Below, in pieces: positions 46,418-59,560 of a stretch of 64,000 nucleotides of DNA. The stretch spans positions 10,361,129-10,425,128 of the forward strand of contig CM029660.1 in assembly GCA_017311315.1 (NCBI GenBank), given 5' to 3'. This DNA is from Dendrocalamus latiflorus (lineage: Eukaryota; Streptophyta; Magnoliopsida; Poales; Poaceae). The position numbers and the translations under genes are program-made. The notes below the pieces were generated by a model. It saw only the letters and a program-made list of their open reading frames with translations. It was not told where the DNA came from and did no database searches. How positions within the stretch are numbered: the stretch's first letter is position 1; each line of letters opens with the position of its first letter.

Positions 46418-48628
46418 TGTAATGTCCCGGAAGAGTTTCGGCAAATAATAAGGATCTTAAAGGGAAGAGTAAAATATCAGTTTTAAAGGGAATTTTTCTG
46501 AATTTCCCTTGCAACCTGGGCCTGGAACTTGGCCCAGGTGGGTTTCGGCCAGGAGGGGGAGGCGCCACCTCCCCCTCTAACCCTAGCCGCCTCTCCCCCT
46601 CTCCCCCCTTGTGCGCCCCTCCCCTCTGCCTTGCGCCGTCCAGCAGCGCCTCCTCCTCCCCTCTCCTCCATTGCCGGTGATCAAGACCTCCAATTGATGC
46701 CGAATGATCGGGGGAAAGGAATAATTCGCAGCTAGGCGATTGGACTCGGAGGAAGGGAAGAAGAAGGGGCAAAGAGGAAAAGAAGGAGAGGAGAGATTCG
46801 TGGGGTGTTCGTGGTATTCTTCAGCATTCGTCAAGGGTAATCCATGTTCTTCCCCTAGTAGATGTAAATTCTAATTGCGTTATCAATGTCGGTATTCTAG
46901 ACTGCTAGATCAGATCGGGTTAGTCGGCTGTTTTGGGGAAGATTCGTGGGGAATTAGGTCTATACTTTGCCTAGAGAGTTGTAGAGGATGTCATTATATT
47001 TCCATAAAGTGCTAGAACGCGTCATTCGGACCTCTGTAGCAGAAGTTATGATTTTATTAGCGGGACTGTTCTACGGATCGGAGGGTTTTCCGTCAGGTTT
47101 TGGGAGATCGAGTTTTGCGATTAGATATTGGGAGAATCAGAGAACCTCAGTATAATGGAAGTTGTAGTAATTGTCTTAGATTTCCAGAAAGTCCAAGAAC
47201 TCGTGATTCGGACACTCGTACAGGAAGTTATGGTGTTTTTAGTGCTCTGTCCAGAGAGCCTGACGAGAATTGGATGTTTTAAGAAAACTGGATGGTGCGG
47301 GTAGATTATGACCGAATCAGGAAGGCTCACCAACTAGGTTTAGTTAGATAAGTTAATTATCTTTCCAGAAAGTCTTAGAACGTCCTATGCAGACTTCTGT
47401 ACCAATAGATATGAATTTTTGAAGTTGACTGTCCGTAGTGGGGGACAGGATGGCCGAAAGGATTTGGGGTTTTGAATCAAGCTAACATGTTGGGTTAGTT
47501 TGGGGGAGTTTTTATTTAATCTAAAGACTTGCCACTGTTGTCTTAGCAATCATTATAATTATTATTCAGGAGGAGGACGGTTTCCAGGGGCCGCGCCTTC
47601 TGATCATTCTCCGTTTTCTCGGGGTTAAGGCAAGTATAATGATGGTTTAAATTTTGCAGCATGGATTGTTGATGTTTGTTGGTGTGTAGATGTTTGATCC
47701 ATGTTATGAGAATTTGTGGTCTTGATGATGTTAATGATATGTGGATATTGTTTATGGTCGATTGCAAGTGAAAGAGTTCATGAGAATTTATGATGCATAG
47801 ATGTTGTGAATGCACGTTTTATTTGTTAAGACATTCACATTTGTGCATCATGCTGATTTATTGAAGTCTTGGTCACGAGATGACCAAGCATCGAGGTCCC
47901 CGTCATGTTGATGACGTGACGGGCTAAAGGTCCCCATACTTGAGGAGTATGGGCAATTGGTCCCTGTACCAGAGGGTACAGGCATGGGTGTGCATTGACG
48001 GATGCACACTCCGCATTACCGGTAAAATGCGAAAGAGAAGTGATAAAGGAATTTTTGATCATAATGCATAGCATGTTTATTCTTATGATTGATGGATGAA
48101 TTTGTGAAGTGACATCCCTTTTTATTCTTGCTGCCACTTATTATATTTGCTGAGTCTTTGAACTCACTCTTGTTGTTGTTTGTTGTTGTGGTTGTTGTTT
48201 GTTTTAGGTACCTACATGAGATCGGCATGCATGGGAATAAAGAAGGATTAGTTTTGTTGCACATGCACGGTCTATTCACCATGGAAGGAAGAAAGAACAT
48301 TAAACACTATTTGCTGAATAATTTAAGTGGTATTAGATTAATGTCAATCAGGTTCAAAGTGTAATAAAAGATTAGAAATCTTTTGCATTGGTTCCGTTCC
48401 TTATCTTAGTAGTATCGTTATGAGAGCGATGGTGAACATAATCCAGTTTTGCTTAAACGAATTTGTTGCTTATTGTTATTCATATCAATTGATTATGCTC
48501 GTTGGAACCTCTGATTTACTCAATAAACAAAGGAGGTTCTGCCGAAATTTTGTAAGATGAATATTAGTTTCGTTATTAAGTTATTAGTTTGGTAGCATTC
48601 CAAGTCATTGATTGGCTGGGGTGTTACA
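46418..48628. mobile_element. 2.2-kb solo LTR, innermost level
   Basis: 2,211 bp from TGTAATGTCCCGG to GGGGTGTTACA, with target duplication TTTTC at 46413-46417 and 48629-48633. The ends are inverted relatives of each other (TGTAAYRYCCC). No coding domains. It includes degenerate 180-bp repeats at 46990-47430. Confidence 0.82.
46990..47430. repeat. Three degenerate 180-bp tandem repeats inside the solo LTR
   Basis: The segment 'tttccagaaagtcctagaac..cgtcattcggac..ctgtac..gaagttatg' recurs at about 47001, 47182 and 47361 with a spacing near 180 bp. Confidence 0.7.
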
Positions 48629-49735
48629 TTTTCCTTCCCCTGTCTCGACCACGGCCGAAGCCGTTCTCTACCTCACCCATTTGAAACCCGCGGCCCACCC
48701 GACCGCAGCAGCCCAGCTTTTCGACCGTGCCTCCTTCGGACCGGCAGTCGGAGGCATGCCTCGTGCTCACGTCACATGGACCCGCCCTTCCTACCCCCGA
48801 CGACCGCACACGTCCTCGCCAACTGCCCGGCAGTCTCACCCCATCATGTTGCCCTACCACAGAGACCGACCTTTTTGACCATGCAGTCTCGCCGGTCAGG
48901 CACCGAATTCACCACCACCAGCTCGCCTGCCCGCTTCTGTCAGCCGTAGTGCACTCCTGCTCCCATCGCTTCTCCTGTTTCGGGCGTCACCGTGCCTGTG
49001 CCAGCATGAACTCGGCATCAACCGCCCGGTAGCCGTGCGACTGCGCCTGCCGACTCCGCGCCTACCCGCACAACTCTGACACCCCATCTCCATTCCCATG
49101 CCCTACGTCGCCTACTCTCTGACCCGAGGTTGAATCTCTGGCGCTGTAGCCACTCGACCGCCGTGCCCTCGCTTTGACCGCTCAACTGCTCTCCCCCATG
49201 CCGCCATTGCTTTTCCCAGCTATAAATCCTCGCTCAGGGCTCCCAATCACTCCACACCAGCCCACTAAGTCTCCCACTCCAAGGAATTAGCCCCTTGAGC
49301 ACCATAGCCCACCGGCGATCCCTTCTTCCCCAAGACCAGCGAAGGAGCCTGCTGTCGATTACCGCCGCCGTAGTCCAATTCCTTTCCACGGAGGCACCCC
49401 CGGAGCATCACGACGTCGTCCACACCCTCGACCAGACATACCGTCGCCTGAACTGCACCAGCACCCTGCGACCCCTTCGACCTCCGCTGTCCCACGTCGT
49501 TAGCTCGCCACCGACCTTCCCGAGCCCAGCCAACCGTCGAGGTAGCCTCACAAGCCCTCCTAGATGCTTCCCTCCTAATTAATTGGTCCCTGGTGCCATG
49601 AGTCATCGTAGCCGTCATCCCCTGTTCCCCTGCTGCCTGCACGTGGTCAGAACCCAATTGTCGTAGGTCGTAGTAGTGGTCGAAAGAGTACTGTAGCAGC
49701 CAAGTCAAAGAATCCGTGGTCGTAAAAGGGACATG

Positions 49736-50396
49736 GTCATGAAATGGTCATTTACGATCACGCGGTCCAAGCTACGACCATGCGGTCGAAGTTATGACCA
49801 CGCGGTCGTTCCCGACTATGTGAACAAACTCACGACCACATCGCCATTTACAACCATGTAGTCGGTCACACGGTCACGTTTATTTTTCGTAGTCGAAACA
49901 CCCTACGACCACTTAGAAACACCCTACGACCACTCAGAAAAACCCTTCGACCACTCGCACCGTGGTCGAAGTACCCACTGACCCATCACACCGTGGTCGA
50001 AGCACCTTTCAACCACGTTCATTTCTTCACCATGCGGTCGTAACCACTCCCGACCACTCTGTGCCATTTACGACCACTCCAGAGCCATTTACGACCACCT
50101 AGCATGATTTACGACCATTATATGTCATTTACGACCGCTCGGTACCATTCACAATCACTCACAGCCGAGCTACGGCCAGGCAGTTAAAAACGACCTCGCA
50201 GTCGAAACCGACCATGCGGTCGTAACCGACCACGCGGTCAAAATCAACCACTCAGCCACTACAACCATGCGGTCAAAATTGATCACGCGGTCGTTACCGA
50301 CCACACGGTCGGAGCCACGACCACATAGTCGTTTACGACCGAGCGGACGAACTCACGACCATGCGGTCGGATTTATGACCACGTAGTCATCCCGAC
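49736..50396. repeat. GACCAC..GGTC palindrome array 1
   Basis: Dozens of copies of short imperfect palindromes such as CGACCACGCGGTCG and GACCATGCGGTCG, spaced about 15-22 bp apart, with intervening AAGTTAT/AACC-type words. Located inside the 4-kb solo LTR. Confidence 0.85.
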
Positions 50397-52829
50397 AATC
50401 GGCTATGGGTCCCACCTATCAGACTTTTAGCTATTTCTCGAATTTTTTGAAACCGAGAGCTTCAAATAATCATAACTAATTCATTTTAACTCCGAATTGA
50501 GTGAAACAAATTTCTAAATTCATCTAAAATCAAAATCTAACCAATGGAACCGAGATCATGAATTTTAGAGTTCATTTGAATTTTTCTTTGAGGACTTGTT
50601 TGGTTTGTTGATTTTTATCCGCATTTTCACTCATGTTAAAATAGCGTACGAGGCTCAAGAAGAAGAGGCTGAAGCAGCTGCTCTAGAAGATCAAGAACCA
50701 GTTCACTGTGACCAAGGCGAGTCAATACTTTGATCATGTTGAACCAACATTTTCTACAAATTACTTTTGTTTAAATTATCAAACTGCATGCTGTTATGTT
50801 ATATGCAAATATGTGTTTGATTTAAGATTCTAGTTATATGCCCATTGCTTAGCTGAATTAATATTACACCTCCTTTGGAATATTTGAATATGTGAACCTT
50901 GTCACCCTAGAAAAAATTATAATAGTAACATTTCAAAAATAAGTCCGTAATTATACGCCATGCCTAGTGTTGCTTGGACACTCGGGGGCGCTAAAATGCC
51001 CCAAGCATCACTCTTAATCATGGGACACTAGGTTGGGCAGTCATGGTGGTAATGACTAGCATATTTTGGTATAACTATTTTATGTTCCCAAAACCTCAAA
51101 TTGCTTATCTATCTGGGCAGATGGTTCGGGGGTATGGTGCAGTGGTGCACGAGAGTGTGGTTTGTGGTAGAACCACCCAGATAACCCTAAGGACTGAATC
51201 TTGTCATGACCTCTTGTGTAAAACAAGTACAGCCACAAGTCTGTAAAGTACAACTTGGTTTAGTAGATTTACCAGACCCTGAAAGTCATCATCATAGGTG
51301 GAGGAGGTGAGGTAGTGCAAGCGGCTGTCTGGGTGACGCTTTAATGGGACACTCGTAGAGGGTGAAGTTTTTCGTGGCGGCTAGTAGTGTGGATAGCCAG
51401 CTGCTAGTCGTTCAAAGGAAGAACATCCCGCACAACCTATGAGTCCTGCCGCAAGCAGGCCAAGCTCATAGGGGTGAGATGATGGAAGGGGCGAGGTACT
51501 TTGAACGGTTAGTGTGATGGTTTGCACAACCGCACGGCTAAGGAATCGTGTGGGGGAAATGAGTGAACTATCTCTTGTGGGTAAAGTGTGCAAATTCTGC
51601 AAAGTCAAAACTATTCGAATAGCCGTGCCCACCGTCATGGGCAGACATGGGAACTTAACTAGATATATTTCTATTTCAAAAACTTTGTGGTAAAATGGGA
51701 GATATGGAGGGCAGTGGAAAGCCCTAATTGGTGTTGCCCTAATTAATGTAAGCAGCTATAACGCTGAAAGGCTAGCATATGGTGTAGAGATCATGTAAAG
51801 GTGGGTGGTCTCTAGATCACTATTAATAAAAGCATTCTTTTACACACATTATGCTTTGGTTCAAACTACTAGGTCATAGGAGGTTTTCTAAGTAATATAT
51901 TTCAAAAACAATTGCTAGCAAATAAAATAACCCGAGCCTTCCCTTGATAAGCCATGCATACTATTTATTGCATCCTGTGTATTGGCTCGCGGAGCACGGT
52001 GGATTGTGCTCACACTCACATTACCAACATCAAAAATAGGAACTCAGGACCATTACGCACATGAAGCCACCCCTACTACTGATAGAGGAGATCACGATGG
52101 AAATTAGGGCGCCTTCTTCGTTGTTTGGTCCTAGACAAGTAGACTAATTAGAGTTGTGTGTGCATAGGTATATGTATTACCTAAGTCTAGATAGTATATA
52201 TATTTATGCCACACATTTACCCCCAGCCGCTTGCCTGTGGATTGTGGTCTCGCTACTATTTACGCTTCCACTGTTCTTTGTAATATAAACATTTAGCCTA
52301 TTCGGCTCCTATGTAAACTTCACCCGACGTGGTGTAATTTCAAACTTGATATGTAATATTATGTTTCATGCGATGTATGAAATGATGCAGCAATGTACCT
52401 GTGTGCACTATCTACTGATCCAGGGAATAGTGCAGAGATCATAGGAGATTCTGGATTGAAAAATCCGGGTCCGACATCTTCCTCCACTCTAGAGATGGCG
52501 AGCACCACACTACTCACAACAAGTCGGGTTTTCTCACAACCTTCTTTGAGAAGATCACCACGCACGATGGCTCCAACACCGTCTAGGGGTTGGCAACCTC
52601 CAAGAGTAATAAGCCAAGCCCCTTGCTTGACTCTCACCATGTGCAACGGATGCACAAGCTCATGTGGATACAAAATCCATCTCTAGATGTAGCACATACA
52701 ATCTAGAGCCTTCCTCTTGCTCACAAGGTGTAACACATGCATAATTAAGAGGAGGACATTACACTAGATCAAGAGAATGAAATAGAGTGCCAAAGATTCT
52801 TCTCCAACTGGCCACAAATCAGGGAATCC

Positions 52830-53020
52830 AGTAGTACCGTCGGCTTAAGACCGGTACTACCGCTCCTCTCTGTAACGGTTGGAAAACTAGCTGTTACAGT
52901 AGAATGTCGGTAGTACCACTAGCTAATGTCCAGTACTACCACTATGCGGTAGTACCGCTCCACACAGCGGATACCACTATGCGGTAGTACCGCTCCACAC
53001 GGCGGACTACCATTTTCCTA
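52830..53020. repeat. GGTAGTACCG repeats in the copia-like LTR
   Basis: GTAGTACC and its inverse recur, with a near-perfect two-copy repeat of ACTATGCGGTAGTACCGCTC at 52936-53008. Repeats of this kind are common in grass copia LTRs. Confidence 0.75.
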
Positions 53021-53134
53021 GGGAGAGAAAAGAGTTCCACAAAGGTGTCTCTCTGAAAAAACATACCACTACACAAGCAATCGTACCAGACTCCAGTCGT
53101 ACTACTCACATAGAGCTGGTACTACCGATCGTTG

Positions 53135-53715
53135 ACCACACAGGTCTTTGAACACGCTGGTCTCTGATCATGCTGGTCTCCGACCACACTGGTCTCCAAC
53201 CACGTTGGTCTTTAACCACATAGGTCTTAGACCACGTTATCGGCTAGGTTGGTTCGACCACGTTGGTTTTGACCACACAGGTCTCGGCCATGTCAACCAT
53301 GTTGATCTTAGATCACGCAGGTCCCCGACCACCATGTCGATCTTCGACCACATCGGTTTCGACCATATGGATCTCGACCATATCGATCTTCGACCACGTT
53401 GGTTTGACCACTCTGGTCTTCGACCACTCTGGTCATCGACCATGTTGGTTCAACCGTACCGGTTTGACCACTTTGATCTTCGACCACACTAGTCTTTAAC
53501 CATATTGGTTCAACCACGCTGGTCACTGACCACGTTGGTTTGACCACATTGATTTGACCACACTGGTTCAACCATCTGGTCTTCGACCACACAGGTGTTC
53601 GACTATATTGGTTCGACCATGCTGGTCACTGACCACATTGGTTCGACCACATCGGTTTGACCACGCTGGTTCGACTACTTCTGTCTTTGATTACACAGGT
53701 CTTCAACCACCTTTG
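53135..53715. repeat. GACCAC..GGTC palindrome array 2
   Basis: Repeats of the form TGGTCTTCGACCACxxTGGTT, period about 16-34 bp, in the copia-like solo LTR. Same core palindrome GACCA..TGGTC as arrays 1 and 3. Confidence 0.85.
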
Positions 53716-53765
53716 CAGAGTGGTAGTACCACTTGACACAAAGCTGTAATTCTGATTTTCCTAAA

Positions 53766-54135
53766 AAGTGCATATACTTCAACAGATTTTGCAAAATATA
53801 TTTGTAAACTATAGTATCATGCACACAAAAATCAAATATGATTTTCAACAAGTTGTAAAGCACATTTGCTCACTTTTGGAATCGTGACACAAGGTATAGG
53901 TACATAGACTAGATATGTTTGCAAAAACACATTCGCAAATCTAAGTCACATGCTACAAGGATTATGTACGAGCTTCAACTATTTGTAAAACACATTTGCA
54001 AATATATGCCTCATACCACAAGGAGTAGAAAACATGGACTTCAAACATTTGCAATATATAGTCCTATGCCACAAAGATTTAACACATGACCTTCAACTAT
54101 TTACAAAACACATTCACAAATATAAGCATCATACT
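53766..54135. repeat. Degenerate tandem repeat, about 75-bp unit
   Basis: About four copies of a unit built on CTTCAACTATTTGTAAAACACATTTGCAAATAT, followed by a CATACCACAAGGA-type segment. Inside the copia-like LTR. Confidence 0.7.
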
Positions 54136-55429
54136 ATGGAGAGCTAGAGCAAGTGAGATTAAGCTATCAACATATGATGAAACTCAAGCTATTAGACAAG
54201 ACCCCTCTTAATAGTACGGTAATCTATACTAGCAATCCGATCTTCCAACCAAACACCAAGACCGCTGAAAGACTAGGAACTCATTCTTAGCTCTAGCTAG
54301 TCATACCTTTGTCTTGAGCATCCTCTTGAAGCTTGATGGCACACATCTACACTTCAAGTCTGGGTTATTGTCTTGATATGCATCAACCCATGATGCATCC
54401 TTCACTTAAACTTCATCAACACATGATGAGTCTCCTCTTGACTTGATGATAAACTCATGATCATCTCTCCTTGGACATGCATCAACTTATGATGTATCTT
54501 CTTCCTAATAGCCTTCAACACATGAAGCCATCTTCTATCCCGTATCTTGACTCGATGATCTTCAACACATGAAATCATCCCAAATTATCCTCATTTGTGG
54601 AAACTAACATATTCACCCGACTCATAGAAAATGTTAGTCCAAAAATCAATTACCATTAATTACCAAAACATCACCATTAACTCACAATGGAGGGACTAGA
54701 TTCTATAATCTTCCATTTTTTTGTAATTGATGACTATCTCAATAAATAATGAGATAGAAATTGATTTGAAGTATACAACATGTACACAACAATTATATAC
54801 TCTAAGATAAGCCTTCAAAGCAATTAACTTATTTGAATATGAGTGTTTATCTTTGAGATTAATTGCCTAAAAAAGCTTACTCGTCTGGTTGTTATTAATC
54901 ATTGATCATCCAACCATTAACATAAAATAAAGGAATAGGATGACAACCCGATTACAAATGATCGGGGTTTATTCAATCAATAGTATATATGAACTGCACA
55001 AGCTATATATACCCAAAAGATATGTTTCAAAGTAAGGATCCTTAATATGTGGAGAAAAGGAAATATGGATCAGTACTAATGAAACCACAAAACATAGAGT
55101 GAACTCCCTTAAATGTGTGCACACAAGAACGTATAATAAAAGAATATGCACATATTCAAGTTAGACTATTGATAAAGTTTATTCTATATATTGGATCTAA
55201 GGAATGCACTAAGATATAAGAATATGATGTCGAATGTATATCCCCATGATTTTCACATTTTCATCCAAATGAGACTAAGCAATATCATAGTCAATAAATA
55301 AGTTAGTATCACAATTGCATTTATCATTAATCACATCTAAATGATCATAGTTAACAAACAAGTTACACTTATAATTGCATTTGTCATTATCACCAAAACT
55401 AAGTTAATAGAGCTTGAACTTACACCTTC

Positions 55430-57599
55430 TTTCATCAGTACGCATCCGAGTCCTTATCTAGATGCATCGCAGTAAATGTCAAAATGCTTCTTTATATCTG
55501 GCAATACTAGCAGTGGGGCACAAGTCAGACTCTTCTTTAATTCTTGAAAGCTCCGTTCGCAAGTCTTAGTCCAAGTGAACTTCTTCTCTGCCTTGAGTAG
55601 TTGGTGATGGGTCTAGCAATCTTAGAGGACCCTTCAATAAATTATCGGTAGTAACTGGCTAATCTGAGAAAGCTTCTGACTTCGGTTACGAATGATGGCT
55701 GCTTCCAATGAAGAACGGCTTCTCCTTGGATGGGTCTACAGAAACTCGCCTGCAGACATAACGTGTCCTAGGAAAGCAACTTTCTTTAGCCAAAATTCAC
55801 ACTTGCTGAACTTGACATAAAGCTTATACTCCCAGAGTTTCTCCAAAATTAGTCTCAGGTGCTCTTCATGTTCTTTCGTGGTCTTGGAATAAATGAAGAT
55901 GTCATCAGTGGAAACTACCACGAACTTGTCTAGGTATTCCATGAATATTTTATTCATCAAATTCATGAAATAGGCCAGGGAAGTAGTCAGTCCAAATGAC
56001 ATGATGATAAACTCAAATAATCCATATCTGCTTGAGAAGACTATTTTAGGGATATCTTCTAGTCTAATTTTCAACTGATGGTATCCTAATCGTAGATCAA
56101 TCATGGAGAACACATATGCTCCCTTGAGTTGATCAAATAGATCATCTATCCTGGGAAGAGGATACTTGTTTTGACAGTGACCTCATTGCGGGCATGATAA
56201 ACCACAAACATCCTCATGCTATTGTCCTTCTTCTTGGTAAATAGCACTAGCGATCCCCACGAACATGAGCTTGGTCTCACAAATCTATTATCCTAAAGCT
56301 CTTGTATCTGCTTCTTCAATTCTTCTAGCTCGTTGGTAGCCATGTGATATGGCCTATTGGATATAAGCACGATACCAGGTGTCAATTATATGATGAACTA
56401 TAAATCTCTATCTGGTGGCATGCTGGGTAATTCCTCTTAGAAAACATCAGGGTATTCCCTTACGATTGACACTTCTTCTACTCCAACACACTTCATGCTA
56501 TTCACTATCAAGGTCTTCTGTGGTGAAGGGTTGGTCGTGACTTCTGTTAGAACTCCTTAGGCGTTCACTAGTGTCACTAGTCTGAGGGCACAATGGATCT
56601 GACCTTGATGTTGGGTTAATCCATACCTAGGATCACATCCAAGGCTTAGGAATCCAATACTATTAGGTTGGCTTGGAATTCTACTTCCTTAATTTGAATT
56701 CAGTTATGGGGAACTACTAGATGGGCTTTCATATCACCTCTAGGTGATTGAATTATTAAAGGGTTTTTAAGCAGAAATACGAGCATGTGGTGCCTCTTGA
56801 TGAAATCCTTGGAAACAAATAGATGCAAAGCTCCAGAATCAAATAAGATGGTAGCTACTGCTGAATTGACATGGAACGTACCCAGTACGACACCTAGGAC
56901 TTCCTGAGCTTCTTCGATGCTAATGTGGTTGACATGATCTCTATTGAAGGCTAGTGTAGGTCTGGCCACTTGAGGCATCTGGGTGCTCCTCGGTCAGTAT
57001 TCATGAGGTTGGTCCTGACTAGGGTCTACTGCTTCTTAGGGCATTTGCTGGCATTGTGTCCCTTGTTACTGCAATGGAAACAAGTGACTTCGGCTATTGA
57101 AGTACTGCTCCTGTGTTGGGGTCTGATAGATAGAGTTGACGGGCTGTGGCATTGTGGGCGGTGCTCTAGGTGGCGCAACTGGGGTAAATCTACCTAATGT
57201 AGGGGGCACTAAGGTCTGGTGGTGCGACACTGAAGGTGGCTCCTCCTGCTCTACTACTGCTTGGGGCTTCTCCTGGGCAGGGTTGGTTGCTCCTAGTTGA
57301 GCTCTGCCTAAGGCATGTCTTAACAACCGTATAGGGCTTCTTCTAGTTTGACGATCCTGTCTGAAGCCATCCACCACATCTTGTAAAGATAGTTGAGTTT
57401 TACGAGCGTGGTCCTTATGGCTCCTACCTAGGCAAGTGCAAAATGAGCCAAGTAGATGATGGTAGCATTCCTCTCATTGGAAGTGTCTCGTAACTAAGTT
57501 GGTTGATCTCACTGGGTGGCACAAGGATGGAAACAGAAGACAGTTTCCTCAAGCTTGGCACAGTGGATGCTACATAGATGGAGTAGCTTGATGCAGGAA
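55430..57599 (-). pseudogene. Gypsy gag-protease-RT half, broken
   Basis: Minus strand order: a gag end with Pro/Gln-rich sequence (57377-57110); a CCHC zinc knuckle CFHC-x4-H-x4-C at about 57085-57040; a protease with ILFDSGA at about 56860; and reverse transcriptase at 56113-55736 with FSMIDLRLGYHQLKIR, YGLFEFIIMSFGLT, a TDD-x-FIYSK active-site block (first positions altered from the usual Y-x-DD) and FLGHVMS; the start of RNase H (YCDAS) follows to 55430. Stops and frameshifts lie between blocks. The element continues at 45816 beyond the nested LTRs, and is cut on its 5' side at 57600 by a plus-strand gypsy LTR. Confidence 0.85.
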
Positions 57600-57829
57600 T
57601 GTTGACACCGATTTTGTCCTAGACTTAAACATTAATAAATAAATCTAAATAATAATAATCATCATCATCAAATTAATAGATTATGCTGATGGCTAAAATC
57701 CATTAAAATATATATCTCTTTTGAAACAATCGGTTTAAACAAATGATACACGGGAGATAAGGAAAGAAAAGACCTGAAGAGATACATGTGATCAGTAGCA
57801 CAGACAGGCCAACCATGCCAGGTCGACCC

Positions 57830-58680
57830 TATGACCGGTCCATTGTATCTAAGATTTGTCTACTATATCTACAACCAGTCCACTATAGCTACAATCGGTC
57901 CACCGTATCTACAATTGTATCTAAGATTGGTTTACAGTATCTATGACCAGTCCACTTTATCTACGACCGGTCCACTGTGGCTACGACCAATCGACTGTAG
58001 CTATGACCAGTCGATGGTCATATGCTAACATCTAACAAAAAGTTTGAATCGACCATAACATACATGGGTCTTGAGCATGCTAGTTTCGACCATGATACTT
58101 CGACAACATTGGTCCATCATGATATTTCGACCGCGATGGTTGACCATGATATTTTGACCACGTTGGTCAACTATAATGTTACAACCATGTGGTGTCGACC
58201 ATGTTATATCGACCATGTGCTGTCGACCACCATGATATTTTGACCACATTGGTCAACCATGATATTTTGACCACTGTGGTGTCGACCATGATATTTTGAC
58301 CACATTGGTCAATCATGATGTTACGACCATGTGGTGTCAACCAAGTTATATTGACCACGTGCTATTGACCACCATGATATTTCGACCATGTTGGTTCAAC
58401 CATGATATGTCGACCACGTTGGTTTCGACCATGTTGGTTCGACCAGTATATTTCGACCACGTTGGTCGACTGTGATATTTCGACCACGATGGTTCGACCA
58501 TGATATTTTAGTCATGATGGTTTGACCATGATATTTCGACCACATTGGTCGACCATGATATTTCTACCACGTTGGTCGACCATGATATTTCTACCATGTT
58601 GGTCGACCATAATATTTCGACCACGTTGGTCGACCATGATATTTGGACCACATGCGGTTGACCATGTTGTTTACTTCGAC
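57830..58680. repeat. GACCAC..GGTC palindrome array 3
   Basis: From 58025 the sequence is mostly a 27-bp unit, GACCATGATATTTCGACC followed by ACGTTGGTC, with variants; the upstream part (57830-58020) is a CTACGACCAGTCCACTGT-type repeat. A small satellite of the same motif is at 59758-59865. Located in the gypsy LTR. Confidence 0.88.
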
Positions 58681-59222
58681 GCGCACTGAATGACACACTA
58701 GTCAGCCAAATGCATGCATGGATACCTCTCACAGGTCGATAGGAAAGTCGTGCCACAACTACATGCATGCAGAACCACAACACACAAAAATCAAAAGAAC
58801 ACCTAGAAGTCCCAAATAATGCACGTCCAGCAATCAGCAACCGTGGCTGAAGCACTGCAAGTTCAGTCAAGTTCATGACGAAACAGAGTGCAAATAGCAC
58901 ATGTCCTACATGACCGTGAGCGAAACCGGCTGCAGCACTGGAATGACCCACTAGCAGATTGAAGAAATCAAATAGAGAAGTTGATGTAACTTCCCTTAAA
59001 ACAACTTCCTTGTTAGCCTTGCTCTATAAATAGGGGTGAAGGGTAGAGAGAAGGGGATTTTGGGCAAGCGAGGGACGAAGAACATTTGGTAGGAGAAGGA
59101 AATGCTAGAAAATTCTAGAAGAAAAGAAGACACACAAAACACACTTGAAAAGAAGAGAGGGAGGCAATCCAGGGAAGAAGGTGAAGTTCTTGCCTTTCTT
59201 CTTCCTCTTCTCCTTTGCCCTT

Positions 59223-59560
59223 GGGTTCGGCCATCGCGGTACGAATCAAGGGGCGTTCTCCTTATTCGCCCTTTTACCCTTCGGTTCGATCATTGCGGTA
59301 CGAATCAAGATTCTTCATTTTGTTTTATGATTTTGCCCCCATAGTTCAGTCTCGTCAGTGGATACAAACCCAAAGAACAAATGCTTGATCCCTCATTTCT
59401 TAGGTTTAGTCCTCTACAAACAGATACGAATCAAGGCAAGGTATGCTGATCTCATTTCCTCGGTTCGGTCCCCTGCAAATGGATGCAAACCCAGGGTAAG
59501 AGGCATGAAGATTCTATTTCCTTAATTCAGTCCCCTCAAATGGATATGAATTAGGGATGG
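59223..59560. repeat. Degenerate 60-75-bp tandem repeat after the LTR TATA box
   Basis: About five copies of a unit like TTCGGTCC(C)CTGCAAATGG, followed by ATACGAATCAAGG, in the predicted transcribed leader of the gypsy LTR. Confidence 0.65.

Larger units (their letters stand above)
46215..52476. mobile_element. Large (about 4 kb) solo LTR, second nesting level
   Basis: Starts TGTAACATCC and ends GGGTCCGACA, with target duplication TCTTC at 46210-46214 and 52477-52481. Interrupted by the solo LTR at 46418-48628; without it the length is about 4.05 kb. It contains a TATA-like box (GCTATAAATCC at about 49220), a GC-rich transcribed-like stretch, a GACCAC palindrome array (49736-50396) and noncoding 3' sequence. 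No gag or pol motifs, so it is probably a solo LTR of a gypsy family with giant LTRs. Confidence 0.65.
45822..55424 (-). mobile_element. Copia-like solo LTR inserted in the gypsy RNase H region, itself invaded twice
   Basis: Outer limits are set by a CCTTC target duplication at 45817-45821 and 55425-55429 and by inverted ends TATAAG / CTTACA (TGTAAG..CTTATA on the minus strand, so one end has TA in place of CA). Removing 45822-55424 plus one duplication rejoins the gypsy RNase H frame. Its own DNA is 45822-46214 and 52482-55424, about 3.3 kb. It holds 'gtagtaccg' repeats, a GACCAC array and 75-bp repeats. No coding region is present, so it is a solo LTR or a noncoding element. Confidence 0.7.

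Noticed and set aside
53148..53592. Repeat-containing ORFs with Trp-Ser-Lys-Pro-Thr-type periodicity
   Set aside because: They occur on both strands in the GACCAC palindrome array and reflect the repeat, not a gene.
45822..55424. Complete coding copia element
   Set aside because: No gag or pol motif on either strand outside the nested inserts; better explained as a solo LTR.
57830..58680. CRISPR-like array of repeats and spacers
   Set aside because: The spacers are themselves repeated and the host is a plant LTR; repeat units vary continuously, unlike a CRISPR array.
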